A stretch of DNA of 64,000 bases from JAXLVB01 sp046329195 (GCA_046329195.1 JAXLVB010000003.1:1-64000), one strand, 5' to 3'; positions 52,106-62,300 are shown, counted from the stretch's first letter. Notes: generated from the letters alone by a model not told the origin. Program-made: numbers and translations.

Positions 52106-53146
52106 TTGGAAACAATCACTATAAAAGATATTGCTAAGGCACTCAATCTCTCGACCTCCACCGTGTCGAGGGCGCTCAGAGGAAGCTACGAAATCAGCCC
52201 CGAAACCAAGCGATTAGTGATGGAGTACGCCGAGCGAATGAACTATCGGCCCAACCCTATTGCGCTGAGTTTGAAAGAGAACCGCAGTAGGTCTATTGGT
52301 GTGATTATTCCCGAAATTGCCAATAACTTTTTCTCGCAAGCCATCAATGGCATTGAGTCTATTGCTTACAATCGGGGTTACCATGTCGTGATTTCGCAAA
52401 GTCAGGAATCGTACGAGCGAGAGGTGGTTAACACCCATTATTTATCACAACGCCGAGTAGATGGCCTGTTGGTATCGCTGTCGGGCCAAAGTACTGATTT
52501 GGAGCACTTTAAAGATTTACAAACCAAAGGGTTACCGATTGTATTTTTTGACCGAGTACCCCAAGATTACATCACCCACAAAATCACTGCTGATAATTTT
52601 GCAGGAGCTTATCAAGCTACCCAACACCTGATTGAGCAAGGCTATCGGCGCATTGCTCACCTGACCAGTCCAGCGTGGTTGTCTATCACTAACGAGCGCC
52701 TCGAAGGCTACAAACGAGCCTTGATGCACGCAGGGTTGCCCATCGAAGATTCGTACATTAAATTTTGTAGCTATGGGGGCAAAATCGCCGAAGAAGTAGA
52801 AAAAGTAACCCTAGATCTGCTGCACCATCCCAACCGCCCCGACGCCATCTTCACAGCCGGCGACCGCCTGACGGCAGGCTGCATGTCCACTATTCGTCAA
52901 GAAGGGCTGAGTATCCCACACGACGTGGCCATCATTGGTTTCACCAACTTGGTGACGGCTAATTTGCTCAATCCTTCGCTAAGTGCCGTCTTACAACCCG
53001 CTTTTGAAATGGGGCAAATTGCCACCGAATTACTCATTGATTTTATCGAACACCCCAAGACGGTGTTTCGGTTCGAAAATAAGAAGTTAGATACGTATAT
53101 GGTCATTCGAGACTCATCGTCTCGGGTACCAGTGCTTTCGTCATAG
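52106..53146 (+). CDS. LacI-family transcriptional regulator
   Basis: A 346-residue repressor or activator. The N-terminal helix-turn-helix and hinge (about 3-60: TIKDIAKALNLSTSTVSRALRG, then NPIALSLKENRSRSIGVIIPE) are followed by a periplasmic-binding-protein-like effector domain. It starts with TTG, the only codon that gives the canonical N terminus. Divergent to the kduD-susC-susD-PL10-GH29 operon and very likely its regulator, acting at the palindrome at 51966-51981. The effector is probably a pectin-derived sugar acid (inference). Confidence 0.95.
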   Translation: METITIKDIAKALNLSTSTVSRALRGSYEISPETKRLVMEYAERMNYRPNPIALSLKENRSRSIGVIIPEIANNFFSQAINGIESIAYNRGYHVVISQSQESYEREVVNTHYLSQRRVDGLLVSLSGQSTDLEHFKDLQTKGLPIVFFDRVPQDYITHKITADNFAGAYQATQHLIEQGYRRIAHLTSPAWLSITNERLEGYKRALMHAGLPIEDSYIKFCSYGGKIAEEVEKVTLDLLHHPNRPDAIFTAGDRLTAGCMSTIRQEGLSIPHDVAIIGFTNLVTANLLNPSLSAVLQPAFEMGQIATELLIDFIEHPKTVFRFENKKLDTYMVIRDSSSRVPVLSS

Positions 53147-53185
53147 CAACGCCCCAACGACAACAAACAACTTATAATCAATTAC

Positions 53186-54106
53186 TTACAACCTAACTAC
53201 GCACTCTTTAAAAAACTGCCAGATAGTTTCGTTTCCATCAAAATCATCACAGACATTGCCGATGATAATTTTTGGTAAATACGGCCTTCCACCGGGTAGT
53301 GTATGTCCCCCATTAATCACTTTGAGAAGCTTGATCGTGGTGTGATTTTGATTGTTATGATAGGTATAGCTTACTGCCGTACACCCATCTGCGTTAGTAC
53401 GGTTAGGAATATTCTCTACCAATGGTGCTTGATTGGTCTGATTAATGGCCCGATACCGCTCCACTGTCTGCTCTGTGGAGGTACAGCGTCCTCGGCTACC
53501 CGTTAGCCGATTCCCGACTTCTCCTCCTTCATAAGGCACTAATGGGTCTTGAGTACCATTAATGAGCAAAACAGAAATAGGTTGCTTTGGCCAAAACTCA
53601 TCAAAGATTCGTTGGGGTATAGAGGCACATACGGGGGCTACTGCCAACAATTGCTCATTGAGTTTGTAAGAAAGATATATTGAGAAAAAACCTCCGTTAG
53701 AAATACCCGTAGCAAATACTCGCTGCGTGTCAATGGAATATTGCTGCTGAAGTTTCTGTAGCATTGCTTTAACAAACTCCACATCGTCGTTATGAGAGAT
53801 TTCTGGCTTAAACTCCCGTCCGTCGTTCCATTGTTTGTTCAAGCCTTGCGGGTACACCGTAATGAATCCTTCTCGGTCGGCAATGGCATCCATGCCCATG
53901 TATTGCTGAATTTGCTTATTATTTCCCCCTCCACCGTGGAATATCATCACCAACGGATACTTCTGTTGAGTTGAGTAATGTGGCGGTACATGGATGAGGT
54001 ATTGACGAGTCGTAGCATTGATTTCTACGTGCTCCTCCCTATTTTGTTGAGCCCAAGCGGCGCTTATTCCTATGAGCACTGCTCCTATCAAACAGCGGAT
54101 TTTCAT
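53186..54106 (-). CDS. Secreted CE1/LpqC-like esterase
   Basis: A 306-residue exported alpha/beta hydrolase with signal peptide (1-20), of the group containing poly(3-hydroxybutyrate) depolymerases and feruloyl or acetyl xylan esterases. Oxyanion region FHGGGGN (57-63), nucleophile S136 (TGISNGGF), acid D187 (NGTQDPLVP) and histidine in NGGHTLPG. Placed beside a pectin utilisation locus, it probably removes acyl groups (acetyl or feruloyl) from the polysaccharide (inference). Convergent with the LacI gene. Confidence 0.9.
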   Translation of the reverse strand: MKIRCLIGAVLIGISAAWAQQNREEHVEINATTRQYLIHVPPHYSTQQKYPLVMIFHGGGGNNKQIQQYMGMDAIADREGFITVYPQGLNKQWNDGREFKPEISHNDDVEFVKAMLQKLQQQYSIDTQRVFATGISNGGFFSIYLSYKLNEQLLAVAPVCASIPQRIFDEFWPKQPISVLLINGTQDPLVPYEGGEVGNRLTGSRGRCTSTEQTVERYRAINQTNQAPLVENIPNRTNADGCTAVSYTYHNNQNHTTIKLLKVINGGHTLPGGRPYLPKIIIGNVCDDFDGNETIWQFFKECVVRL

Positions 54107-54191
54107 CTTTTGAATACATTAGGTTCTTTTTTAACGAACGTCTTCTTTTTAATTATACCTCCTATATTCATTATTTTTTTGGTAAAATCCG

Positions 54192-54199
54192 TACTTTTG
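54192..54199 (+). promoter_or_regulatory. Bacteroidetes -7 box (TACTTTTG) for nagB
   Basis: Exact TAnnTTTG, 35 bp before the ATG at 54235. Confidence 0.5.
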
Positions 54200-54234
54200 C
54201 CGCTCCGTACTTTCTTCAACAAAACCAAGCATCC

Positions 54235-56136
54235 ATGACGACTGCTATCTCCTACGAGCGTATTGCAACAGCTATTTTTCCTGATTCTAACACGGGTTCC
54301 TTGGCTGTTGCCAAAGAAATTGCTGATTTAATCCGTAAAAAACAAAAAGAAGGCAAGCCTGCCATTTTAGGCTTAGCTACGGGCTCAACTCCTAAAAAAG
54401 TGTATTCAGAACTCATCCGTATGCACAAAACAGAAGGGCTGAGTTTCAAAAACGTAATTACGTTCAACTTGGACGAATACTACCCCATGCAGCCCGATGC
54501 GCTTCAAAGCTACTGGCGGTTCATGCGGGAGCAGCTCTTTGACCATATTGATATTCCAAAAGGAAATTATCATATTCCAGATGGAACCATTCCCCCCGAA
54601 AAAGTACGGGAATATTGCCAAGAATACGAAGAGTTGATTGAAAAATACGGTGGGTTGGACTTTCAAATTCTGGGGATTGGCCGAAACGGCCACATTGGCT
54701 TCAACGAGCCGGGGTCACATGTGAACTCACGCACTCGCCTGATGACCCTAGACCTCACTACTCGTATTGATGCCGCCCTCGACTTTGGCGGTTTACCAAA
54801 GGTTCCTCGCAAAGCCATCACGATGGGTGTCAATGCCATCATGAATGCCAAGCGAGTGGTCTTGGTGGCTTGGGGTGAACACAAAGCCCACATTATCCAG
54901 CAAGCTGTAGAAGGTACTGTGATGGAAAGTGTGCCTGCTTCGTACCTGCAAGGACACCCCAATGTGCTGTTTTATTTGGACGAAGCCTCGGCTTCGCAGT
55001 TGGTAAGTCGCAAAACACCGTGGTTGGTAGAGGATGTGAATTGGGACAAGCAGATGATTAAGAAGGCGGTTACCTCGCTGTCCTTGATTGTGAACAAACC
55101 CATTTTGAAACTCACTAACGCCGACTACAACGAAAATGGCTTGAGTGAATTACTGGCGCTTTATGGAGGCTCTTATGACCTCAACATCATGGTATTCAAC
55201 TGGTTGCAACATACCATTACGGGTTGGCCCGGTGGCAAAGCTAATGCCGACGACGCTAATCGTCCTGAACGAGCCAATCCAGTCAAAAAGCGTTGTATTA
55301 TCTTCAGCCCCCATCCCGACGACGACATCATCTCAATGGGTGGTACTTTCCAACGCTTGGTGGACCAAGGTCATGAGGTACACGTAGCCTACCAAACTTC
55401 TGGAAATATTGCCGTAGCCGATGACGAGGCGCTCCGCTTTATTGACTTTGTGGTGGACTTCAACGACCAGTTCAACATTAGAAGTGCCGAAACCGACAAG
55501 ATTTTTAAGGATGCTGCCAAATTTTTACGCACCAAAAAAGACAGCGAAAAAGATAGTGAGGCCGTTCGGTATGTAAAAGGCCTAATCCGCCGAGGCGAAG
55601 CCAAAGCTACTTGTCGCTTTGTGGGGATTCCGGTAGAGCACGCTCATTTTATGAATATGCCGTTTTATGAAACAGGTACAGTTCAGAAAAAATCACTGGG
55701 TGAAGAAGACTATCAGGTCACGATGGATTTGATTGAAAAAATCAAACCGCATCAAATCTATGCCGCTGGCGACTTGGCCGACCCACACGGTACGCACAAG
55801 GTGTGTTTAGATGCAGTGATGGAAGCGGTACGCCGTCTGAAAGACAAAGACTTTATGAAAGACTGCTGGGTTTGGCTTTACAAAGGAGCTTGGGCTGAGT
55901 GGGATATTGACCAAATCGAAATGGCTGTGCCGATGAGCCCTGACCAAGTATTGAAGAAGCGTTTGGGTATTTTTAAGCACCAATCTCAAAAAGACGGGGT
56001 GGTGTTTCAAGGTACCGACAGCCGGGAGTTTTGGCAACGAGCCGAGGATCGCAACAGCGCTACTGCCGAACTTTACAACAAATTGGGTCTTGCTGAGTAT
56101 GCAGCGATGGAAGCCTTTGTTCGCTGGAAGTTTTAG
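54235..56136 (+). CDS. nagB: Glucosamine-6-phosphate deaminase fused to a PIG-L/LmbE domain
   Basis: A 633-residue two-domain protein. The N-terminal part (about 10-270) is a glucosamine-6-phosphate deaminase, with LATGSTPKKVY, the catalytic FNLDEYY and GIGRNGHIGFNEPGS segments. It converts glucosamine-6-phosphate to fructose-6-phosphate and ammonia. The C-terminal part (from about 350) is a PIG-L/LmbE de-N-acetylase-like domain with metal motif SPHPDDD and a later GTHK motif. This fusion recurs in Bacteroidetes nagB genes. The second domain could deacetylate an amino-sugar substrate, giving deacetylation and deamination in one protein (inference). The gene is followed by a strong terminator. 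Confidence 0.95.
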   Translation: MTTAISYERIATAIFPDSNTGSLAVAKEIADLIRKKQKEGKPAILGLATGSTPKKVYSELIRMHKTEGLSFKNVITFNLDEYYPMQPDALQSYWRFMREQLFDHIDIPKGNYHIPDGTIPPEKVREYCQEYEELIEKYGGLDFQILGIGRNGHIGFNEPGSHVNSRTRLMTLDLTTRIDAALDFGGLPKVPRKAITMGVNAIMNAKRVVLVAWGEHKAHIIQQAVEGTVMESVPASYLQGHPNVLFYLDEASASQLVSRKTPWLVEDVNWDKQMIKKAVTSLSLIVNKPILKLTNADYNENGLSELLALYGGSYDLNIMVFNWLQHTITGWPGGKANADDANRPERANPVKKRCIIFSPHPDDDIISMGGTFQRLVDQGHEVHVAYQTSGNIAVADDEALRFIDFVVDFNDQFNIRSAETDKIFKDAAKFLRTKKDSEKDSEAVRYVKGLIRRGEAKATCRFVGIPVEHAHFMNMPFYETGTVQKKSLGEEDYQVTMDLIEKIKPHQIYAAGDLADPHGTHKVCLDAVMEAVRRLKDKDFMKDCWVWLYKGAWAEWDIDQIEMAVPMSPDQVLKKRLGIFKHQSQKDGVVFQGTDSREFWQRAEDRNSATAELYNKLGLAEYAAMEAFVRWKF

Positions 56137-56277
56137 GTTAATTTTAACCATACAGAATAAGGAATTAAACTCACTGAACCATCGGGCTGCCGAAACATCG
56201 GGCTGCCGAAACATCAGGAGCTTATTGATCATCCTTATTTTGTTCGGGGACGCCAAGTCAAATGAAACTAAAATAAA

Positions 56278-56310
56278 CACAAAAGGCTGCTCACAAGGCA
56301 GCCTTTTGTG
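56278..56310. terminator. Bidirectional intrinsic terminator
   Basis: A 13-bp stem (left arm CACAAAAGGCTGC, 7-base loop) between the convergent nagB and sugar-isomerase-like genes. The AAAA/TTTT pairs give a U-tract on either strand. Just upstream, a 16-bp segment (CATCGGGCTGCCGAAA) is duplicated in tandem at 56180-56211. Confidence 0.87.
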
Positions 56311-56335
56311 TTTAATACCCTTCTCCTTCCAAGTA

Positions 56336-57259
56336 TCACCCGAGCAAGGGTTTAAAAATCTCTCGGAGCGCTACAAGGTCTTTTTGGTGCGCTTCTACCC
56401 CATCCATCGTGTTGGGGCTTTTTTCTTCGACGCACTGCTCTATCACCAAATGCGGGCGCAAACGCAACGACTTCAGTTCTTGGGCCAAGCGACGGTAATT
56501 GATGTCGCCTTCGCCGAAAGTTTCTGAATACACCCCATTGACCGACTGCCTGATGTGTAGCTCTACTATGCGTCTGCCATATAGTTTAAGGACATCAAAA
56601 ACAGCTGCTTGCGAGTTTTGCGAACCTCGGTACACCCAATGCACGTCAAAACAAAACGATACGTGCTGCGGCGAGGTATGCAGTAGCATGTGGTGAAATT
56701 CTCTTGCTCCGGCTTTTAGCTCTACATCGTGGGTATGGTAGGCCAGCGTAATTCCCTTTTGACGAAGTTTTGCTCCTAGCAACTCTAAGTTCGATGCCTG
56801 AACGTCTAACTCTGCATCTGACTTTAGTTCATTACTTCCCCAACGAATGGGGTTGGGATTGGTTACCATGATGCGTGTGCCTACTTTTTTGACTTCATCG
56901 GCAATGGCCAACACTCCTTTGATAGACGCAGCAGCTTCGTCGGCTTTGTGCAGTGTGGTTCCTACATAAACAGAAGGCATCGCTAACCGATACTTTTGCA
57001 GCACAGGTGCCAGCTTAATCACCTCCTCTGGTTTGTTAAGGGCCGGTTCGTAGGCAAGAAGGCCCGATTTGAACACATCGCCCAGACAAGCGTCGAGGTC
57101 TTCGCCCCAATTTTTTTTCTGGCGAGCATAAAACGTAACCCAGTTGTACGAGTTACAGGCAATGGGATATGGATAGGCCACCTGCCGAGCAGACGTTAAT
57201 GCGGTGGCGGCAGAAGCTCCTGCCAAAGTATGTAAAAAGTCACGTCGGGTGAATGGCAT
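56336..57259 (-). CDS. Tat-exported xylose isomerase-like TIM-barrel protein
   Basis: A 307-residue protein of the sugar phosphate isomerase/epimerase (AP_endonuc_2) family. The N terminus TRRDFLHTLAGAS is a twin-arginine signal. The barrel shows metal-site segments near YHTHDVEL, CFDVHW and ELHIRQ. Exported members in Bacteroidetes act on sugars or inositols, and the substrate here is unknown. It lies 38 bp downstream of a hydrolase gene on the same strand. Confidence 0.88.
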   Translation of the reverse strand: MPFTRRDFLHTLAGASAATALTSARQVAYPYPIACNSYNWVTFYARQKKNWGEDLDACLGDVFKSGLLAYEPALNKPEEVIKLAPVLQKYRLAMPSVYVGTTLHKADEAAASIKGVLAIADEVKKVGTRIMVTNPNPIRWGSNELKSDAELDVQASNLELLGAKLRQKGITLAYHTHDVELKAGAREFHHMLLHTSPQHVSFCFDVHWVYRGSQNSQAAVFDVLKLYGRRIVELHIRQSVNGVYSETFGEGDINYRRLAQELKSLRLRPHLVIEQCVEEKSPNTMDGVEAHQKDLVALREIFKPLLG

Positions 57260-57297
57260 AGGCTGATCGGTTGAGGATTAGTGTATAGTTTGTTACG

Positions 57298-57963
57298 TTA
57301 AGTCCGTGTCACCACCGAAGCCATCGCTTTCAGTACAGTTTCGGGCATGGTATAAAGTGTAAAATGGTCGCCGGGCACTACTTCATAGGGTTCGTGCGGG
57401 GGTGCCACCACTCGGTCAGCTTTGGCATGAATCCGCAAGTCGGGCTGCACGGTAGGGCCTGCCACTGGCTCAAACAAAATGCGAGTTTGCTTAAACACTT
57501 CGTCTTTGTGAGCCTTCATCAAGTCTGTAAAAATAGACTCAAACAAGGGCTGTGAAGGCTGATTTTTGTAGGATAGTTGTGAAAATAGCCAGCGATTAAA
57601 GCCATTGAGATACAAACCCGAATAGTGCAAAAATTTAATCACACCCATGCGATGCGAAGGTACCAAAATTCGCTTTGGATTAGTGAACGAAGCTATTTGC
57701 ACACATACGGCGCCCGTCAGTTGCTTCACATGAACAGCAATCCAGCCGCCCATTGAGTGCCCGATTACGGTATCAGTTGGCGTAATTTGGTACTTGTCAG
57801 CCAAATGCTTTGCAAAAATTTCCACGTTCAAATTCCCTTTTGCATCAAAGGGTTGTAGCTCGTCCCACACGTTAATGAGCACCTGATTGCTAGGCAAATG
57901 AGGCGTAATCTTATCAAAAATAGTAGGCGTTTCGCCAAACCCGTGGATAAAAAATAGGCGCAT
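57298..57963 (-). CDS. Alpha/beta hydrolase
   Basis: A 221-residue cytoplasmic alpha/beta hydrolase. HGFGETP oxyanion segment near residue 7, nucleophile S70 (GHSMGG), and probable acid and histidine in KADRVV and PGDHFTLY. Substrate unknown. First gene of a small minus-strand pair with the isomerase-like gene. Confidence 0.9.
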   Translation of the reverse strand: MRLFFIHGFGETPTIFDKITPHLPSNQVLINVWDELQPFDAKGNLNVEIFAKHLADKYQITPTDTVIGHSMGGWIAVHVKQLTGAVCVQIASFTNPKRILVPSHRMGVIKFLHYSGLYLNGFNRWLFSQLSYKNQPSQPLFESIFTDLMKAHKDEVFKQTRILFEPVAGPTVQPDLRIHAKADRVVAPPHEPYEVVPGDHFTLYTMPETVLKAMASVVTRT

Positions 57964-58156
57964 AGTTTTTCAAAAAAAGAATCTCTCGAAAGTTAAAAAA
58001 CTTCTGAATTATCCTCATATTTCTCATCAAATACTTGTACAAAAAACTTGATAAACCCCTGACTAAAAACCCCTTACCCTTGTATTTATGATTTCATAAT
58101 ATAGGCTTAATAGTTCCATAACCTACCATCAGCACTGCGCCTTATAGCTTTGTAGT

Positions 58157-60898
58157 ATGAAACACATCTACACACTGTTGGGTTGCCTCATGGCAATATG
58201 CTCATGGGCAACCGATATTCGGGGCAAAGTTTCGGACGCCAAAACAGGAGAGCCGCTCATAGGCACTACGATTCATGTCAAAGATACTCGCTATGGAGCC
58301 ATAGCAGGCTTAGACGGCACTTTTCTCATCAAGGGAGTTCCTAATGGAGAGTACAAAGTAGAAATCAGTTTGGTAGGTTACGAAACTATCTCCGAAAAAA
58401 TAAACGTTTCGGCTCAAACCCTCACATTTGATTGGAAACTCAACTCAACCGACAAAATCTTAGCGGAGATTGTGGTTACGGGTACATCCAACAAATCGTC
58501 GGATGAGTATGCTCGTAAGTTTGAGCGGACTTCACCAACGGTTGTTAACGTAGTATCTGCCCGTACCATTGAGGTTTCGCCTGATATTACTGTTGCGAAC
58601 GTCATGCAACGGATATCTGGAATTTCGATGGAACGAAATTCAAATGGCGATGCTCAATACGCCATCGTGCGTGGGATGGACAAGCGCTATAATTATACAC
58701 TTGTAAACGGTATCAAAATCCCCTCGCCCGACAACAAAAACCGTTATGTTCCACTCGACATCTTCCCTTCAGATTTATTAGATCGCCTCGAAGTTATCAA
58801 AGCCCTTACGCCCGCTAACGAAGCCGACGCCGTGGGTGGGGTCGTCAACTTGGTAATGAAAGATGCCCCCGGACACTTTACAGCTACGGGTACGATGGCC
58901 ACAGGCGGAAGTCAGCTCTTGCTTGACCGTCCGTTTGCGTCGTTCGACAAATCAGGTATCAACTTACAGTCGCCCAAAGAACGTTTGGGTGCTGACTACC
59001 TTGCCAAACCTAGCGATTTCCCTGCCGGTAACGCTACGTTGAGCTCTCGGAAGTTTCCGGTCAATACTATTTTAGGAGCTTCGGTTGGGAATCGAATTTT
59101 CAACAACAAGCTGGGCTTTATCGTCTCGGGAAGCTATCAGCATACGTTCAGAGGTACCAATGGTTTGTTTTTCGGTACAGAAGTAAACCGTAACGACAAC
59201 TCGCCCACGTTGTCAAGCATTCAGAGTCGCACGTATTCTGCCGAACAAATCCGTTCGGGTTTACAAACCAAGTTCGACTACCGTATCGCCAAACATCACA
59301 AGTTGAGTTTGCTATTAGCTTGGGTTAATCTAGTCAACAACGAAGTCCGTGTCTTGTCTGATACCAATTTGGTGTTGGGTCGCTTGGGCATTGGGTATGG
59401 CCGTATCTCTAACTCCGTACGGACTCGTCATGAAATCCAGAATATTTACAACGGAACTCTTCAAGGCGAACACAAACTTGCTAAACACCTCAAATTCAAC
59501 TGGTCGGGGGTTTATAGTCTGGCCAAATATGAGCTTCCAGACCAAGTGCAGCTAGACATCACAACAGGTGTTTTGAAAGGAACTGACGGCAAACCTGCCC
59601 CTCAACCTCAGTATTATGACAATGGGACGTTTCGGCGTTGGCAACATAACACCGACAAGGATTTAGCTGCTTACTATAACCTGACGTTTAGCCCAGAAAT
59701 CTTTGATGAAGAAGTTGACCTGACTGTTGGAGGCTTGTATCGTCACAAAACCCGTGAAAACTACTTCAATAACTACAACTTGCGCCCAGCACCGAGCCCA
59801 CAGGTGTATAATGAAGACTATTCAAAAAACACATTTGAGGTATTTAACCCCCAAGGCTCTGCCAGCGACCCTCTCAATTACAATGCAACTGAAGACGTAA
59901 CGGCTTTTTACGGACAGTTTAAGTTTGAAATCGAAGACCTTCAAATATTAGGAGGTGCTCGCTACGAGCATACCGATTTTAGCTGGGCTACACAAGCACC
60001 TGCTACCGTGGCCGGAAAAACGGGAAGTATCAAGTATTGGGACTTGATGCCAAGTCTGCACCTCAAGTTTTCGCCCAACAAACAAACTAACTGGCGAGCT
60101 ACTTATTACAGTTCTATTAGCCGACCAGGATTTTATGAGGTAATTCCCTATACGCTCACTGGCGAAGATTATGACGAACGTGGTAATCCCTACTTAAAGC
60201 GGATTAAGGCCCAAAATATTGATTTTCGGTATGAGTTCTTCCCGAAACCCCTTGACCAATTGCTATTAGGTGTATTCTGGAAACGCATTCAGAATCCTAT
60301 CGAGTATGCCTTGGAGGTGTATGGCGTGAAAACGTATTACGTCCCCGAAAACTTCGGAACGGCCTATAATTATGGCTTTGAGATGGACTTCACCAAGTAT
60401 ATGCAGCGGTTTGGAATCAAAGCCAACTACACCTTTACCAATTCAGAAATCACCACCGACAAAACCGTACGGTATCGTGATGGCAATGGCAACCTCACTG
60501 AGCGGATTGAGCAACAGACCCGTCCACTTCAAGGCCAGTCAAAACACATTGGAAACCTATCGCTGTTGTACAAAAATGCACAAAATGGCTTTGATGCTCA
60601 GTTTGCATTGGTCTATACGGGTCGTCGGATTGCTACGGTATCGCCTTTCAAAGACAATGACTTGTGGCAACGTAGTACGGTGCAGGCAGACTTCTCGTTT
60701 GAAAAGCGGTTGGTGAAGCATATTTATCTCTATGGCAAAATCAACAACTTGTTTAATACGCCTTTGGAATTAGAAATTCAGGCTCCACAAAATGCCACTA
60801 CCAAGGATGTACCCTATCAGTCGGCCACTCAAAACGTGTTAGTAAAACGAGATTACTACCGCCAAACGTACCTCTTGGGTTTACGATACAAACTATAA
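58157..60898 (+). CDS. TonB-dependent outer-membrane receptor with CarboxypepD_reg domain
   Basis: A 913-residue receptor. Signal peptide 1-18, regulatory beta-sandwich about 21-105 (IRGKVSDAKTGEPLIGTTI), plug about 125-240 (TVANVMQRISGISMERN, AIVRGMDKRYNYTLVNG), then a barrel with terminal LLGLRYKL. It lacks the SusC signature and has no SusD partner. The two genes downstream encode a beta-helix lipoprotein and a purple-acid-type phosphatase, so the transported ligand may be a phosphorylated organic compound (inference). It begins a plus-strand operon. Confidence 0.95.
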   Translation: MKHIYTLLGCLMAICSWATDIRGKVSDAKTGEPLIGTTIHVKDTRYGAIAGLDGTFLIKGVPNGEYKVEISLVGYETISEKINVSAQTLTFDWKLNSTDKILAEIVVTGTSNKSSDEYARKFERTSPTVVNVVSARTIEVSPDITVANVMQRISGISMERNSNGDAQYAIVRGMDKRYNYTLVNGIKIPSPDNKNRYVPLDIFPSDLLDRLEVIKALTPANEADAVGGVVNLVMKDAPGHFTATGTMATGGSQLLLDRPFASFDKSGINLQSPKERLGADYLAKPSDFPAGNATLSSRKFPVNTILGASVGNRIFNNKLGFIVSGSYQHTFRGTNGLFFGTEVNRNDNSPTLSSIQSRTYSAEQIRSGLQTKFDYRIAKHHKLSLLLAWVNLVNNEVRVLSDTNLVLGRLGIGYGRISNSVRTRHEIQNIYNGTLQGEHKLAKHLKFNWSGVYSLAKYELPDQVQLDITTGVLKGTDGKPAPQPQYYDNGTFRRWQHNTDKDLAAYYNLTFSPEIFDEEVDLTVGGLYRHKTRENYFNNYNLRPAPSPQVYNEDYSKNTFEVFNPQGSASDPLNYNATEDVTAFYGQFKFEIEDLQILGGARYEHTDFSWATQAPATVAGKTGSIKYWDLMPSLHLKFSPNKQTNWRATYYSSISRPGFYEVIPYTLTGEDYDERGNPYLKRIKAQNIDFRYEFFPKPLDQLLLGVFWKRIQNPIEYALEVYGVKTYYVPENFGTAYNYGFEMDFTKYMQRFGIKANYTFTNSEITTDKTVRYRDGNGNLTERIEQQTRPLQGQSKHIGNLSLLYKNAQNGFDAQFALVYTGRRIATVSPFKDNDLWQRSTVQADFSFEKRLVKHIYLYGKINNLFNTPLELEIQAPQNATTKDVPYQSATQNVLVKRDYYRQTYLLGLRYKL

Positions 60899-60918
60899 AC
60901 AGTCCAATTTTTTGAAAA

Positions 60919-62277
60919 ATGAAACCAAGAAAATTTATGAAACTCAACTACCTCCTTCTCTTGGCATTAGTTTCGCTTATGGGGCTGTGGTCTTGTAGCG
61001 AAGACGAAGATGTGTATATCTCAGAAGGCGAAAAAATCATCGGCAAGGGTATTACCTCTGATACGCTTTCGGGTGCGGTCAAAGGTACCTTAGTAGCAGG
61101 CAACACGTACTATTTCAAGTCAGACATTATCGTCAATGCGGGGGACACGCTTCTGATGCAGTCGGGAGCTAAACTCATTGCTATTGGAGATGGTACTACT
61201 ACAGCCAAAAGTCCTCAAATTACGGTAAATGGGACGTTTATGAGCCTTGGTACCAAAGACAAACAAAATTACATCACAGTAATTGATTCATACCGAGACC
61301 CTGCTAATGCCTTCAAAGGCTATTGGGGTGGGATTCAGTGTGGCAGTAAATCGGGTGATTTGATTATCAAGTGGACTCACATCGAATTTGTGGGAGGACC
61401 ATCAGGACCCGCCAATGACCCCGCTATTTATTCGGAAGGCTCGGCTCGTTATACCATCTTGTTTTCGAGTGAGTCAAGTAATTTTGTATTGGAAGATTCG
61501 TGGATTTATGGCTCAAAAGACGATGCCATTCGCTGCGTGGGTGGCAAAATGAGCATCATGCGTAATACCTTTGAGATGTGTGGTGAAAAAGGGGGCGAAT
61601 CGTTCAATGTAAAAAGTGGTGCAGTTGGCGATATTGCCTACAATCTGTTCATTGGAGCAGCAACCAACGGAGCCAAATTATCGAATTCGGGTGGCTCAAA
61701 AATCCAATGCAACGTAAACATTTACAACAACACGTTCGTAAACTGTGGTATGCGGCAGGTCAAAACAGGCCGGGGCGGCTCTATTAACACCGAAGCTGGA
61801 GCTAAAGGTTTAATTTACAATAACTTAATCGTCAATTGTCGCTTCGGTCTGCGGGTTGTAGTAGATACCGATACCCTCAATACAAAGTATAACAACCAGT
61901 TTTATTACGGCAACGACGATGCTTTTGTGAAAGAATTTAATGCCACAGCAGGTATTTCAAAACCTCAAAAAGGCGATATTTACGGCAAAGCCAAAGAAAA
62001 CGACCCTTTGTTTGTGGCGTATGATGTAAAAAAATACGACTTCACGCAGTCGCCCTTGAAGGCTCCTGCCGACGTGTATAAACAACCTTACGAGCTCAAT
62101 CAGGTAGGAACATCTAATTTCAGACTTCAACCTACATCGGGTGCCATTGGGAAAGGCAAAACGGACTTTTCACCTGTAAAAGCTGTTACCAAAACGGGCG
62201 TTTATGGAACCGACATCACCCTACCCGGTAAAGACATTGGCGCCTATCAAGCCGACGGTTCGGGTAATCAACACTAA
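60919..62277 (+). CDS. Right-handed parallel beta-helix lipoprotein
   Basis: A 452-residue lipoprotein (lipobox LWSC after a hydrophobic segment; ATG at 60919, or a Met 6 codons later). The body shows repeated N-rich turns of a right-handed beta-helix (for example FVLEDSWIYGSKDDAIRC, MSIMRNTFEMCG, VNIYNNTFVNCG, IYNNLIVNC). No pectinase catalytic motif is evident. It is 20 bp after the TonB receptor and is probably its surface partner, taking the place of SusD (inference). A terminator follows. Confidence 0.85.
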   Translation: MKPRKFMKLNYLLLLALVSLMGLWSCSEDEDVYISEGEKIIGKGITSDTLSGAVKGTLVAGNTYYFKSDIIVNAGDTLLMQSGAKLIAIGDGTTTAKSPQITVNGTFMSLGTKDKQNYITVIDSYRDPANAFKGYWGGIQCGSKSGDLIIKWTHIEFVGGPSGPANDPAIYSEGSARYTILFSSESSNFVLEDSWIYGSKDDAIRCVGGKMSIMRNTFEMCGEKGGESFNVKSGAVGDIAYNLFIGAATNGAKLSNSGGSKIQCNVNIYNNTFVNCGMRQVKTGRGGSINTEAGAKGLIYNNLIVNCRFGLRVVVDTDTLNTKYNNQFYYGNDDAFVKEFNATAGISKPQKGDIYGKAKENDPLFVAYDVKKYDFTQSPLKAPADVYKQPYELNQVGTSNFRLQPTSGAIGKGKTDFSPVKAVTKTGVYGTDITLPGKDIGAYQADGSGNQH

Positions 62278-62300
62278 CATAAACTTGATTCTGTTACCAG

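Noticed and set aside
58145..58156. Exact -7 box TAGCTTTG four bases before the TonB receptor ATG, suggesting a leaderless mRNA
   Set aside because: No -33 element at proper distance; an 8-base match with two free positions is likely by chance in AT-rich spacers.
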